In this document: piece by piece, positions 8,582 to 15,440 of the stretch
Position numbering within the stretch: the first letter of the stretch is position 1
Layout: every line of letters starts with the position of its first letter
Assembly: GCF_900104815.1 (NCBI RefSeq)
Contig: NZ_FNTD01000004.1
Span: forward strand, 6,447,001-6,511,000
Reading direction: 5' to 3'
From: Streptomyces misionensis
GTDB taxonomy: Bacteria; Actinomycetota; Actinomycetes; Streptomycetales; Streptomycetaceae
DNA length: 64,000 nt
Notes under the pieces: model-generated
Databases searched by the model: none
The model's input: only the letters and a program-made list of their open reading frames with translations
Told to the model about the DNA's origin: nothing
Translations under genes and position numbers: made by a program

Positions 8582-9259
8582 CTAGGACGTCCCGCCCCCG
8601 AGCGCCGCCACGGCGGCCCGCGCCGCCTTGATGGCGCCGGTGTTGATCTCGTCCGTCCCCGGCGCCTTCTTGGTGTCGAAGTCGCTGCCGCTGTACGTCA
8701 CCACCACCAGGGCGTTGGAGACGCGCGCCATCACCACGCCCTCGCGGGTCTGCTGCTTGTCCTCGGTGCTGAGGTTCACGACCGAGTACGCGCTGTCCCC
8801 GAGCCCCGGCACGGTGCCGCCGCCGCTCTTCTTGCCCATCTGCTGCTGGTACTGCCGGGTGGCCTCCTGCACCGACTCGCCGATCTCGTACGACACGTCG
8901 AGCCAGCGGTAGCTGTAGCCGTGCAGGGCGTTCCAGGAGCAGGTGCGGCGCAGCGTGGGATCCGTCGAGGGGATCTCCTTGCCGCCCGTCTTCGCCCCGG
9001 GCACCAGGGACTTGACCGTCGACGCGGGCACGGCGGAGCAGGGGGCGGGCGCGGTGGAGTACGCCTTCGCCCGCGCACTGGCCGAGGGCGCGGGCGCGGA
9101 CGACCCCCCGGACGCCTTGGAATCCGCCGGGTGCCCCGCGGCGGCGGACGGCGCGGCCGGAGCGGAGGACAGCGCCCACCCGGCACAGGCGAGGACCACG
9201 ACCGGGGTCAGCCGGGCGGTGAGGGCGAGCGGCAGAGGCAGAGAACGCACGGCGCACAT
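8582..9259 (-). CDS. DUF3558-like exported protein
   Basis: The 225-residue protein has a probable export signal (about 1-30, hydrophobic LTPVVVLACAGWALSSA). An Ala/Ser/Pro-rich spacer follows, then a compact domain with the DUF3558 look: CSAVPASTVKSLVPGA, a second Cys in RRTCSWN, and a conserved tyrosine-rich stretch. The Cys in the signal region (LACAGWA) could serve as a lipobox, so it may be a lipoprotein, but the match is imperfect. Start ATG 9259 was picked because it places the signal peptide at the N-terminus; no good ribosome site is seen and an upstream in-frame start exists. Function is unknown. It follows the five-gene operon above it after a gap of about 120 bp and may be separately transcribed. 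Confidence 0.7.
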   Translation of the reverse strand: MCAVRSLPLPLALTARLTPVVVLACAGWALSSAPAAPSAAAGHPADSKASGGSSAPAPSASARAKAYSTAPAPCSAVPASTVKSLVPGAKTGGKEIPSTDPTLRRTCSWNALHGYSYRWLDVSYEIGESVQEATRQYQQQMGKKSGGGTVPGLGDSAYSVVNLSTEDKQQTREGVVMARVSNALVVVTYSGSDFDTKKAPGTDEINTGAIKAARAAVAALGGGTS

Positions 9260-9376
9260 CTCGGGGGAGGGGTGCGGAAGAGGTCCGCAAGATGGACGGG
9301 GGACGACAGTCTCACATGACGGCCTGTGAGCGGAAGCGGGAACTCGCTGCGTACTCGGCCGGTCACCCGGCACCCT

Positions 9377-9901
9377 TCACGACGTGCCGCTTCGCCCGGT
9401 TCGCGCCTCCAGCCGACGACGGGCGCCGACTTCTCCGGGGTATTCGCGGACGGTGAGGACGGCGGCCGACCAGCCGACGCACCACGCGACGATCGGGGGC
9501 AGGATCGGCGTCGCCAGCAGCAACGGAACGAGACCGGCCCGGGACCAGTACACGGCGCGGCTCCCCTCCGCGCGCTTGGCCGCACGGAAGGCGTCGGGTG
9601 CCGGCGGGTCCACCAGTTGCCGGCGCAGCTTCCGGCGCTGGCCGACCCACCCCCAGACGAAGGTCACGCAGGAAGCGACGATCTGCACGGCGTCCCATAC
9701 CCGGCGCACGCGGGGCGGCATGAAGGTGCGAGGAGCGCCGGAGTACAGCTTCAGCGCCAAGCAGCCGAACAAGGCCAGGACGGTGAGCAGGAAGAGGGCG
9801 TTGACGGTACGGCGCAGCCAGTAGCGTGGGCCGCGTTCGTACCAGGTGGTGCCGAGTCCCGGCAGGGACGGGACCTCCACGGCGGTCGTGCGCGTTCTCA
9901 T
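9377..9901 (-). CDS. Small membrane protein B, paralogue of the preceding gene
   Basis: 174 residues with about three hydrophobic segments (near 35-55, 70-90 and 120-150). It is clearly a tandem duplicate of the gene at 9898-10434. Shared blocks include LGTTWYERG versus LGRTWYRRG, VQIVASCVTFVWGW versus VQVVASCVTFVWGW, and the C-terminal EYPGEVGARR versus QYPSEVGARR. Its ATG overlaps the preceding stop (ATGA), so it is translated with it. No family was recognised. Lying directly behind a WXG-like protein with a hydrophobic C-terminus, it could be an immunity or docking protein for that product; this is inference only. Confidence 0.7.
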   Translation of the reverse strand: MRTRTTAVEVPSLPGLGTTWYERGPRYWLRRTVNALFLLTVLALFGCLALKLYSGAPRTFMPPRVRRVWDAVQIVASCVTFVWGWVGQRRKLRRQLVDPPAPDAFRAAKRAEGSRAVYWSRAGLVPLLLATPILPPIVAWCVGWSAAVLTVREYPGEVGARRRLEARTGRSGTS

Positions 9902-10434
9902 GGTGCGGCGTGGTGTTCTTCCATCCAGCGGCGGGCGCCGACCTCGCTGGGGTATTGGCGGACGGTGACCCATGCGATCAACCAGCCGGCGGCGTACGCG
10001 GCGAAGGCCGGCATGACGGGCGCGGCGAGGATGACCAGCCCGCGGCCCAGGGCGACCAGGCCCGGGGTTCGCCTGCTGTGGTCGCGTTTGGCCTGGTAGG
10101 TCTCACCGGGGGAGGGGGGATCGAGAAGCGCCTTGCGGTGGCTGCGGCGCTGGGTCACCCAGCCCCATACGAATGTCACGCAGGACGCCACCACCTGCAC
10201 CACGTCCCACACGCCCCGCGCCGTGGACGGCAGGATGTCGCGGAATCCGGAGTACAGGCTCAGCGCGAAGAAGCCGAACATGGCGACGACGAGCAGGAAG
10301 AAGACCGCCGTGCGGACCCGGCACAGCCAGTACAGCGCGCCGCGTCTGTACCACGTCCGGCCGAGCTTCGGCAGGGCGGGGACGGGCACGGAGAAGCCGG
10401 GGGCCGGGGCTTCAGAAGATGCTTTTGACGCCAT
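9898..10434 (-). CDS. Small membrane protein A
   Basis: 178 residues from ATG 10434, which has GAAGG nine bases upstream; an ATG at 10443 is an alternative. Hydrophobic segments are FFLLVVAMFGFFALSLY (about 43-60), a WDVVQVVASCVTFVWGWV segment (about 75-93) and a long C-terminal pair spanning about 122-160. It overlaps the end of the upstream WXG-like gene by about 23 bases and the next gene by 4, so it belongs to a coupled operon. No known domain was identified. It is the paralogue of the gene at 9377-9901. The N-terminal PKLGRTWYRRGALYWL motif is shared between the two and may be the functional contact. Confidence 0.7.
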   Translation of the reverse strand: MASKASSEAPAPGFSVPVPALPKLGRTWYRRGALYWLCRVRTAVFFLLVVAMFGFFALSLYSGFRDILPSTARGVWDVVQVVASCVTFVWGWVTQRRSHRKALLDPPSPGETYQAKRDHSRRTPGLVALGRGLVILAAPVMPAFAAYAAGWLIAWVTVRQYPSEVGARRWMEEHHAAP

Positions 10435-11710
10435 GCCAGACATCCTTCACCAGTCGCTTGCCGTCGTCGTACGTCTCCGAGGCGACGTGCTTCGTCCCCG
10501 TCCACACGCCACCGACCACACCGTGGTCGTGGATGTCCTCGCTCCAGTGCTCGTGGAAGGAGTGGTCGATGAGGCTGGTCGCGCCGATCACCACGAGACC
10601 ACCGGCCCCGGCCACCAACGCGGTGGGCACCTCGACGGGCAAGGCGGCCACCACACCCGCGGTGATGGCCGTGCCCGCCACCAGGCCGCCGACGTTGGCG
10701 CCGCCGTCCACGGCGATCGACTTCTGCCACGACCAGCCCTTGTCGTGGTCGTCGGACGCCTCCAGCACACCGCACGCACCGGCCGCGGCGACGTCCAGCA
10801 CCGGGATCTCCTTCAGGAAGTCCGGTACCGCCTCCAGGCTCTTGCCCGCGCGCAGCAGCTCCGCCGCGTCGGCCACCTTCACGTTGAGCGCGCGGTCGTA
10901 GGGCAGCTTGGTGCTGCCGTTCTCGGCGCGCGCGATCGCGTCCTCGAGGTCGTCCACCTTGGTCAGCGCGTCCTTGTACGCGCTCTTGGCGGGCAGGTCC
11001 TTGGGCAGCGCCTTGCCCGCCTTCTGGTACGCCTTGCGCTCCGCGCGCAGCTCCTTCTTGGCGTCGTGCGCCGCCTGCTTGGCGTCGTCGAGCTTCTCGC
11101 GCGCCTTCGCGCCGCCGGCCCGGGCGTCCTCGGCGTCGTACGCGTACAGGCCGCGCAGGTAGTCCGCGATGGTGGTCTTGTCCCCGGTGGACACCGAGCC
11201 GTCCTTGGCCGTCACCTTGTCGTACAGGTCCGACAGCTTCTGCGCCGCGTCCAGACGCGCGTGCTGGGCGGTGTGCAGGATCCCGTCGCGCACCTTGGCG
11301 TACTCGTTCATCGCCGAGATGGCCTTCTGGTCGTCCGCGCTCGGCGGGTTCGCCGTCATGATCGGCACCGGCGCGCCCTTGGAGTCCGTCGACACGCCCT
11401 TGCCGGCGGCGACGTGCTCCGCGTTCTGCAGCGACGTCTCGCAGGTCGACAACGCGTCGGCGAGGTCGCCCAGGATGCCGCCCACCTCGGACACCAGCTC
11501 GGCGAAGGCGCCGGCCGTGAACTCGTCCTCGGACCACACGCCGCGGAACGTCTTCGCCGCCTCGCCCTTCCAACTGGCGTCGTCCGCAAGTTTGTCGACG
11601 GCCTTGCTCAGCACCTTCACCACGCCGTCGAGTTTGTCCTTGGCGTTCTTGTAGGTGGTCGCCATCGTGTGCAGGCCACCGATGTCGCCGCCGACCCAGC
11701 TGTCACCCAT
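10412..11710 (-). CDS. WXG/ESX-like protein with hydrophobic glycine-rich C-terminus (putative type VII-type effector)
   Basis: 432 residues. Residues 1-100 look like a WXG100/ESX-type helical hairpin: the WXG turn is SWKGEAAKTFRG (about 46-57), flanked by helices. A long charged helical region (about 130-265, rich in Ala, Lys, Asp, Glu) follows. A glycine-rich hydrophobic stretch (about 335-375, GGLVAGTAITAGVVAALP and GAGGLVVIGATS) comes next, then a His/Trp-rich tail (HSFHEHWSEDIHDHGVVGG). There is no signal peptide, which suits ESX-type export. The C-terminal layout suggests membrane insertion. Its start shares one base with the preceding stop (TGATG), and two duplicated membrane proteins follow with overlaps. 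An effector with partner and immunity genes is a plausible but unproven reading. Confidence 0.75.
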   Translation of the reverse strand: MGDSWVGGDIGGLHTMATTYKNAKDKLDGVVKVLSKAVDKLADDASWKGEAAKTFRGVWSEDEFTAGAFAELVSEVGGILGDLADALSTCETSLQNAEHVAAGKGVSTDSKGAPVPIMTANPPSADDQKAISAMNEYAKVRDGILHTAQHARLDAAQKLSDLYDKVTAKDGSVSTGDKTTIADYLRGLYAYDAEDARAGGAKAREKLDDAKQAAHDAKKELRAERKAYQKAGKALPKDLPAKSAYKDALTKVDDLEDAIARAENGSTKLPYDRALNVKVADAAELLRAGKSLEAVPDFLKEIPVLDVAAAGACGVLEASDDHDKGWSWQKSIAVDGGANVGGLVAGTAITAGVVAALPVEVPTALVAGAGGLVVIGATSLIDHSFHEHWSEDIHDHGVVGGVWTGTKHVASETYDDGKRLVKDVWHGVKSIF

Positions 11711-12012
11711 CAGTCCAGACCCTCCGTCAGGTCTTCGAAGACACCGTGGATGTCCACGTCGTGCCGGTGGAAGGAGTCGCGCGCGTACGCGGCCTTGTCA
11801 CCGCGGTCGTCCAGGTGGTCGGCGAGCCCGATGTGCAGCGCGATGACGAGGTTCGCGACCTCCTTGATCGCGGCGTCCAGCGCGGGATCGCCGCCGCTGA
11901 CGATGGGCGGTGACACGTCCGGGGCCAGCTTCCGGTAGTCCCCGGCCTGGTCGTGGAAGGTCTTCGCCAGGGTGGAGAGGTCGTCGTAGATGACCTTGAA
12001 GTCGGCCGTCAC
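11710..12012 (-). CDS. Small helical protein of the WXG operon (DUF6317-like)
   Basis: 100 residues starting at GTG 12012, which overlaps the upstream stop by four bases (GTGA). The start VTADFKVIYDDLSTLAKTFH begins an amphipathic helix. A Pro/Gly turn (SPPIVSGGD) and a second helix (LDAAIKEVANLVIALH) follow, giving an ESX-like helical hairpin without a WXG motif. It resembles the short DUF6317-type proteins often encoded beside Streptomyces WXG-like genes. The probable role is a heterodimer or chaperone partner of the 432-residue protein encoded immediately after it. Small size and in-frame coupling make it real despite weak similarity evidence. Confidence 0.75.
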   Translation of the reverse strand: MTADFKVIYDDLSTLAKTFHDQAGDYRKLAPDVSPPIVSGGDPALDAAIKEVANLVIALHIGLADHLDDRGDKAAYARDSFHRHDVDIHGVFEDLTEGLD

Positions 12013-12551
12013 CGGCGCACCTCCCGCGCGAGGGCGGCCAGGTCCGCGGGCCGCCAGTTGGGCTCCTGGGGTGCGACCTGCGGGTCGAGGAGGACGGTGA
12101 CGCCCTGCTCGTCCATGCTCTCGGCCAGCGGGCCGAGCGAACCGGCCACCCACGGCTGCGCCTCGCCGAGTGCCGCCGCCAGCTTCGCCGGCGTGGTGAA
12201 GGCGAAGGCGACCGTGCCGTGGGACGGATGCGCGAACAGCTCGATCATGATGAACGGGACACGGGCGGCGCGGCCCTGGGTGCCCGTCCCGAGGACGGAG
12301 CGCGGATGCGCCGGCACGCACACCGGGGTCTGGTACGGCGGCACGCCCGGCTTGGGGCCGGGCCGGTCGTCGCCGGCCGGGGGCGGGGGAGGGGCGGACT
12401 CGGCGAGGTCCAGCAGCCGGGAGCGGCGCGGTCGCGGAGCCTGCTGCGCCAGGTCGGCTTCCGGCGGCGCCGGTTCCGTCCCCACGAAATCGAGCAGGCG
12501 TGAACGTATCCGCGCCGACACCGCCGTCACCTCTTCCCCGTGGTCGTGCAT
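12009..12551 (-). CDS. SseB/SAV_915-like protein, first gene of the WXG operon
   Basis: About 180 residues from ATG 12551; a GTG at 12521 with GGAAGAGG upstream is an equally reasonable start. The N-terminal third is Pro/Arg-rich with two copies of a short RSRLLDxxxxxxP motif (about 16-25 and 43-53). The C-terminal part (about 75-175) resembles SseB/SAV_915-type domains: VCVPAHPRSVLG, VPFIMIELFAHP and LGEAQPWVAGSLGPLAESM. Such domains recur beside ESX-type genes in actinomycetes. It overlaps the next gene by four bases. The repeated RSRLLD motif is unexplained and could be a docking tag. Confidence 0.65.
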   Translation of the reverse strand: MHDHGEEVTAVSARIRSRLLDFVGTEPAPPEADLAQQAPRPRRSRLLDLAESAPPPPPAGDDRPGPKPGVPPYQTPVCVPAHPRSVLGTGTQGRAARVPFIMIELFAHPSHGTVAFAFTTPAKLAAALGEAQPWVAGSLGPLAESMDEQGVTVLLDPQVAPQEPNWRPADLAALAREVRR

Positions 12552-12711
12552 GGCCGATTCAGGCCCGACCACGGTAGCCAGCGGGCGGTGGGGCAAATCC
12601 TGTTATGTCAGTGCCCGTGAGCCCGACGTGCACGGAACCCATACACGTGTTTGATCGGGGCATGGGCATGCCTTGACCTGTCCCTGAACCGCATCCGCGG
12701 CAGGGCGCGGC

Positions 12712-13776
12712 TCACGGCACCCGGGCGGTCCACTCCTCGGTGCCGAACTTCGTCCGCACCAGGTCCCGGGCGCGGACCAGCTCCTCGTCCGTGATCTTGC
12801 CCGGGGTCAGTCCATAGCGCGCGCGGAAGGAGTCGATCATGCGGTCGATGACCGTCTCACGCGGCAGTCCGGTCTGCCGGCGCAGCGGATCGACCCGCTT
12901 CTTCGCGCTCTTCGTCCCCTTGTCGGAGAGCTTCTCCCGGCCGATGCGCAGCACCTCGGTCATCTTGTCCGCGTCGATGTCGTACGACATGGTCACGTGG
13001 TGCAGCACGGCGCCAGGGCCGCCGCCGGGGCCCACGACGCGCTTCTGCGCAGCGCCGGCGATCTTGCCCTGGTCCGTCGCGATGTCGTTCAGCGGCTGGT
13101 ACCAGGCCCGGATGCCCATGTCACCGAGCGCGCCGAGCACCCAGTCGTCCAGGTAGGCGTAGCTGTCCTGGAAGGACAGGCCGTGCACCAGGGACTCGGG
13201 CACCGACAGCGAGTAGGTGATGGTGTTACCGGGCTCCACGAACATCGCGCCGCCGCCGGAGATCCTCCGCACCACCTCGATGCCGTGCCGGGCGGCGCCG
13301 TCCGGGTCCACCTCGTTGCGCAGCGACTGGAAGCTGCCGATGATCACCGCGGGCGCGCCCCACTCCCACACCCGCAGGGTCGGCGGGCGCCGGCCCGCGG
13401 CCACCTCGGCGGTCAGCACCTCGTCCAGCGCCATGTGCAGGGCCGGGGACTGGGGGCCCTCGTGGACCAGTTGCCAGTCGTAGTCGGTCCAGTCCGTGGC
13501 GTGCGCCAGGGCGCGGCGCACCGCGATGGCGACGCCCTCCGCCGTCAGTCCGAACATCACCGTGCCCGTGGGCAGCGCCGCCTCGATCCGGGCGGCCAGC
13601 CCAGTCGCGTCCGTCGACGAGGGCGAACCCTCGAGAGCCGCGTTGATCGAGAGGATCGCTTCGTCCGGCTCCAGGAAGAAGTCCCCGGCGACTCGCACGT
13701 CGCGCAGGACGCCTTCCTCGACGTCCAGATCCACGACGACCAACTTGCCACCGGGCACCTTGTACTCGCCATGCAC
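12712..13776 (-). CDS. Lipoate-protein ligase A-like enzyme with N-terminal accessory domain
   Basis: 354 residues from GTG 13776, chosen for the strong GGGAGGA nine bases upstream. Residues 1-90 resemble the lipoate-ligase accessory domain that is normally C-terminal (GEYKVPGGKLVVVDLDVEEG, then AGDFFLEPDEAI). Residues 100-350 are the biotin/lipoate transferase fold with RRISGGGAMFVEPGN (about 170-184) and the substrate-binding lysine at about 238 in GKIAGAAQKR. Domain order is thus reversed relative to E. coli LplA and like LplB placed before LplA of Thermoplasma. It should activate lipoate with ATP and load it on 2-oxoacid dehydrogenases or GcvH; an octanoyl transferase role is less likely. 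Monocistronic, on the minus strand. Confidence 0.87.
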   Translation of the reverse strand: MHGEYKVPGGKLVVVDLDVEEGVLRDVRVAGDFFLEPDEAILSINAALEGSPSSTDATGLAARIEAALPTGTVMFGLTAEGVAIAVRRALAHATDWTDYDWQLVHEGPQSPALHMALDEVLTAEVAAGRRPPTLRVWEWGAPAVIIGSFQSLRNEVDPDGAARHGIEVVRRISGGGAMFVEPGNTITYSLSVPESLVHGLSFQDSYAYLDDWVLGALGDMGIRAWYQPLNDIATDQGKIAGAAQKRVVGPGGGPGAVLHHVTMSYDIDADKMTEVLRIGREKLSDKGTKSAKKRVDPLRRQTGLPRETVIDRMIDSFRARYGLTPGKITDEELVRARDLVRTKFGTEEWTARVP

Positions 13777-13958
13777 GGCTTCGATTCCTCCCAGCGCGCG
13801 GCGTCCTGAGCCCGTTGCTCCGACATTCGGATGGAAGCGCACATCTCTCGGATTTCACCTTAATGCTTGCCGCTGGGGAGCGGACAAGCGGCCCCGAGAG
13901 GCGGGGGCGGCCGCGAGGACGGCGCTGCGCGGCGCCCCGCGCTCTCCCGCCAGGGTGG

Positions 13959-14792
13959 TCACGAAGGCGGCAGGGCTTCGAGGAACTCGGCCAGGAGGGC
14001 GTTGAACGCGGCCGGCTGCTCCATGTTGGGAAAGTGCGCCGTGTCCTCGACGGACACCGCGCGGCCGTCGGGTACCGCTTGGACCAGGCGCTCGGCCATC
14101 GCCACGTGGTCGCTCACGTCGAGGGCGCCGTTGATCGCCAGGACGGGGACGTCGATGGACGCCGCACGACGCCAGGTGTGCGGAACCGGCAGGCGATGGT
14201 CCGGCTCGCCCGCCGTGTGCTTGGAGATCGTCCGGGACGCCATGGCGCGCAGGCGGTTCGCGAGGTCCGCGTCGACATCCGCGGGCGAGCGGTGCGGGCC
14301 TGCCGCGAAGCGCACGTGCCCGTCGAGCCAGCCCTCGATGTCGCCCGCCGCCAGCGCGCTGTTCTGGTCCCCGAGGACCTCCAGACTCCAGGGGTCCTCG
14401 AAGTACGGTTCGCTGGTGCCCACGCCGCTGACGACCACGGCGCGGACCAGTCCGGGGTACTCCAGCGCGGTGTCGACCGCGGTACCCCCGCCCATCGAGA
14501 CCCCGACGAGCACCGCCGGCCCGACGCCGAGATGACGCAGCAGGGCCGCCAGGTCGTCGGCCGGACGAAACGGCCGGGTCGCGTTCGAGGAGGCGCCGTG
14601 TCCGCGGGCGTCCGGTGCGATGACCCGGTAGCGCGGGGCGAACGCCCTTGTCTGCTCGTCCCACATGCGGTGATCGAAGAACCCGGCGTGGAGCAGCACC
14701 AGCGGCTGCCCCTCGCCGGCGTCGCGATAGGCGAGGGAGCCGTCGGAGGTCGTGAACGAAAGCGTCTCGGGGTGGTCGGCGACAGCAGACAT
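13959..14792 (-). CDS. Alpha/beta-hydrolase
   Basis: 277 residues. The nucleophile elbow is GVSMGG with Ser99; the acid is probably the Asp in NGALDVSDH and the base the His in DTAHFPN near the C-terminus. The HAGFFDHRMW segment supplies the oxyanion hole region after strand 3. It resembles 3-oxoadipate enol-lactonase-like hydrolases, but no aromatic pathway surrounds it, so the substrate is open. ATG 14792 lies inside a palindrome that also precedes the divergent MarR gene 57 bp away. The pair is probably an autoregulated MarR/target unit responding to a small aromatic or ester compound. Confidence 0.85.
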   Translation of the reverse strand: MSAVADHPETLSFTTSDGSLAYRDAGEGQPLVLLHAGFFDHRMWDEQTRAFAPRYRVIAPDARGHGASSNATRPFRPADDLAALLRHLGVGPAVLVGVSMGGGTAVDTALEYPGLVRAVVVSGVGTSEPYFEDPWSLEVLGDQNSALAAGDIEGWLDGHVRFAAGPHRSPADVDADLANRLRAMASRTISKHTAGEPDHRLPVPHTWRRAASIDVPVLAINGALDVSDHVAMAERLVQAVPDGRAVSVEDTAHFPNMEQPAAFNALLAEFLEALPPS

Positions 14793-14840
14793 GACAACCA
14801 AGGTGTCATCATTGGCGAGAGTTGGCAACCGAAGTGTCAT
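14791..14840. promoter_or_regulatory. Two MarR-type operator copies in the divergent promoter
   Basis: Site 1 (14791-14809) is ATGACA-N7-TGTCAT, a perfect 6-bp inverted repeat. Site 2 (14822-14840) keeps the right arm and core: CAACCAAGGTGTCAT in site 1 against CAACCGAAGTGTCAT in site 2. The sites start 31 bp apart, about three helical turns, and fill the gap between the divergent hydrolase and MarR starts, so one regulator dimer on each would cover both promoters. Confidence 0.6.
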
Positions 14841-14849
14841 TCTTGGGGA

Positions 14850-15323
14850 ATGACAGGCCCCGACACCCCGCTGCCGCCCGACGAGCTGGCCGACCGACTG
14901 ACGGAGGTGTTCGCGCTGGTGGGGCCGCTGTACCGGCGGGTGCACCGCAAGGTGGAGCAGGCCGAGCCGATCGAAGGGCTGTCCGTCGGCGTGCGCGCCG
15001 TCCTCGATCTGCTGCACCTACACGGCCCCATGACCGTCCCTCAGCTGGGCCGCGCCCAGACGCTCAGCCGGCAGTTCGTGCAGCGCATGGTCAACGATGC
15101 CGCCGCCCGGCACCTGGTCGAGGCCGTCCCCAACCCCGCCCATCAGCGGTCCTCGCTGATCCGGCTGACCGCCGACGGCACGGCGGCCATCACCGCGGTG
15201 CACACCCGCGAACACGCGGCCCTGCGACAGGTGGGCGGCGACCTCACCGGCGCCGACGTGGACGCGTGCGTACGCGTCCTGACCCGGATGCTCGCGCTCT
15301 TCGACGAAGCGGACGTGCCCTAG
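14850..15323 (+). CDS. MarR-family transcriptional regulator
   Basis: 157 residues with a winged helix-turn-helix (about 45-110: SVGVRAVLDLLHLHGPMTV, then PQLGRAQTLSRQFVQRMV as the recognition region, and a wing at NPAHQRSSLIRLTADG). N- and C-terminal helices for dimerisation flank it. ATG 14850 is preceded by TTGGGGA. It is divergent from the alpha/beta-hydrolase across a 57-bp gap with two operator copies, the classic arrangement for a repressor of the neighbouring gene and of itself. The ligand is unknown. Confidence 0.88.
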   Translation: MTGPDTPLPPDELADRLTEVFALVGPLYRRVHRKVEQAEPIEGLSVGVRAVLDLLHLHGPMTVPQLGRAQTLSRQFVQRMVNDAAARHLVEAVPNPAHQRSSLIRLTADGTAAITAVHTREHAALRQVGGDLTGADVDACVRVLTRMLALFDEADVP

Positions 15324-15440
15324 CGTCGCCGACTCGCGCCTGACGGCGGACGGTGCGGGCGGTCTCCCCGGTGCGCTCGCGAGGATCTATCTTGGGCGCC
15401 GAAACGGCCGCGCCGCCGGGTCCGGACAGTGAGGGGAAGC

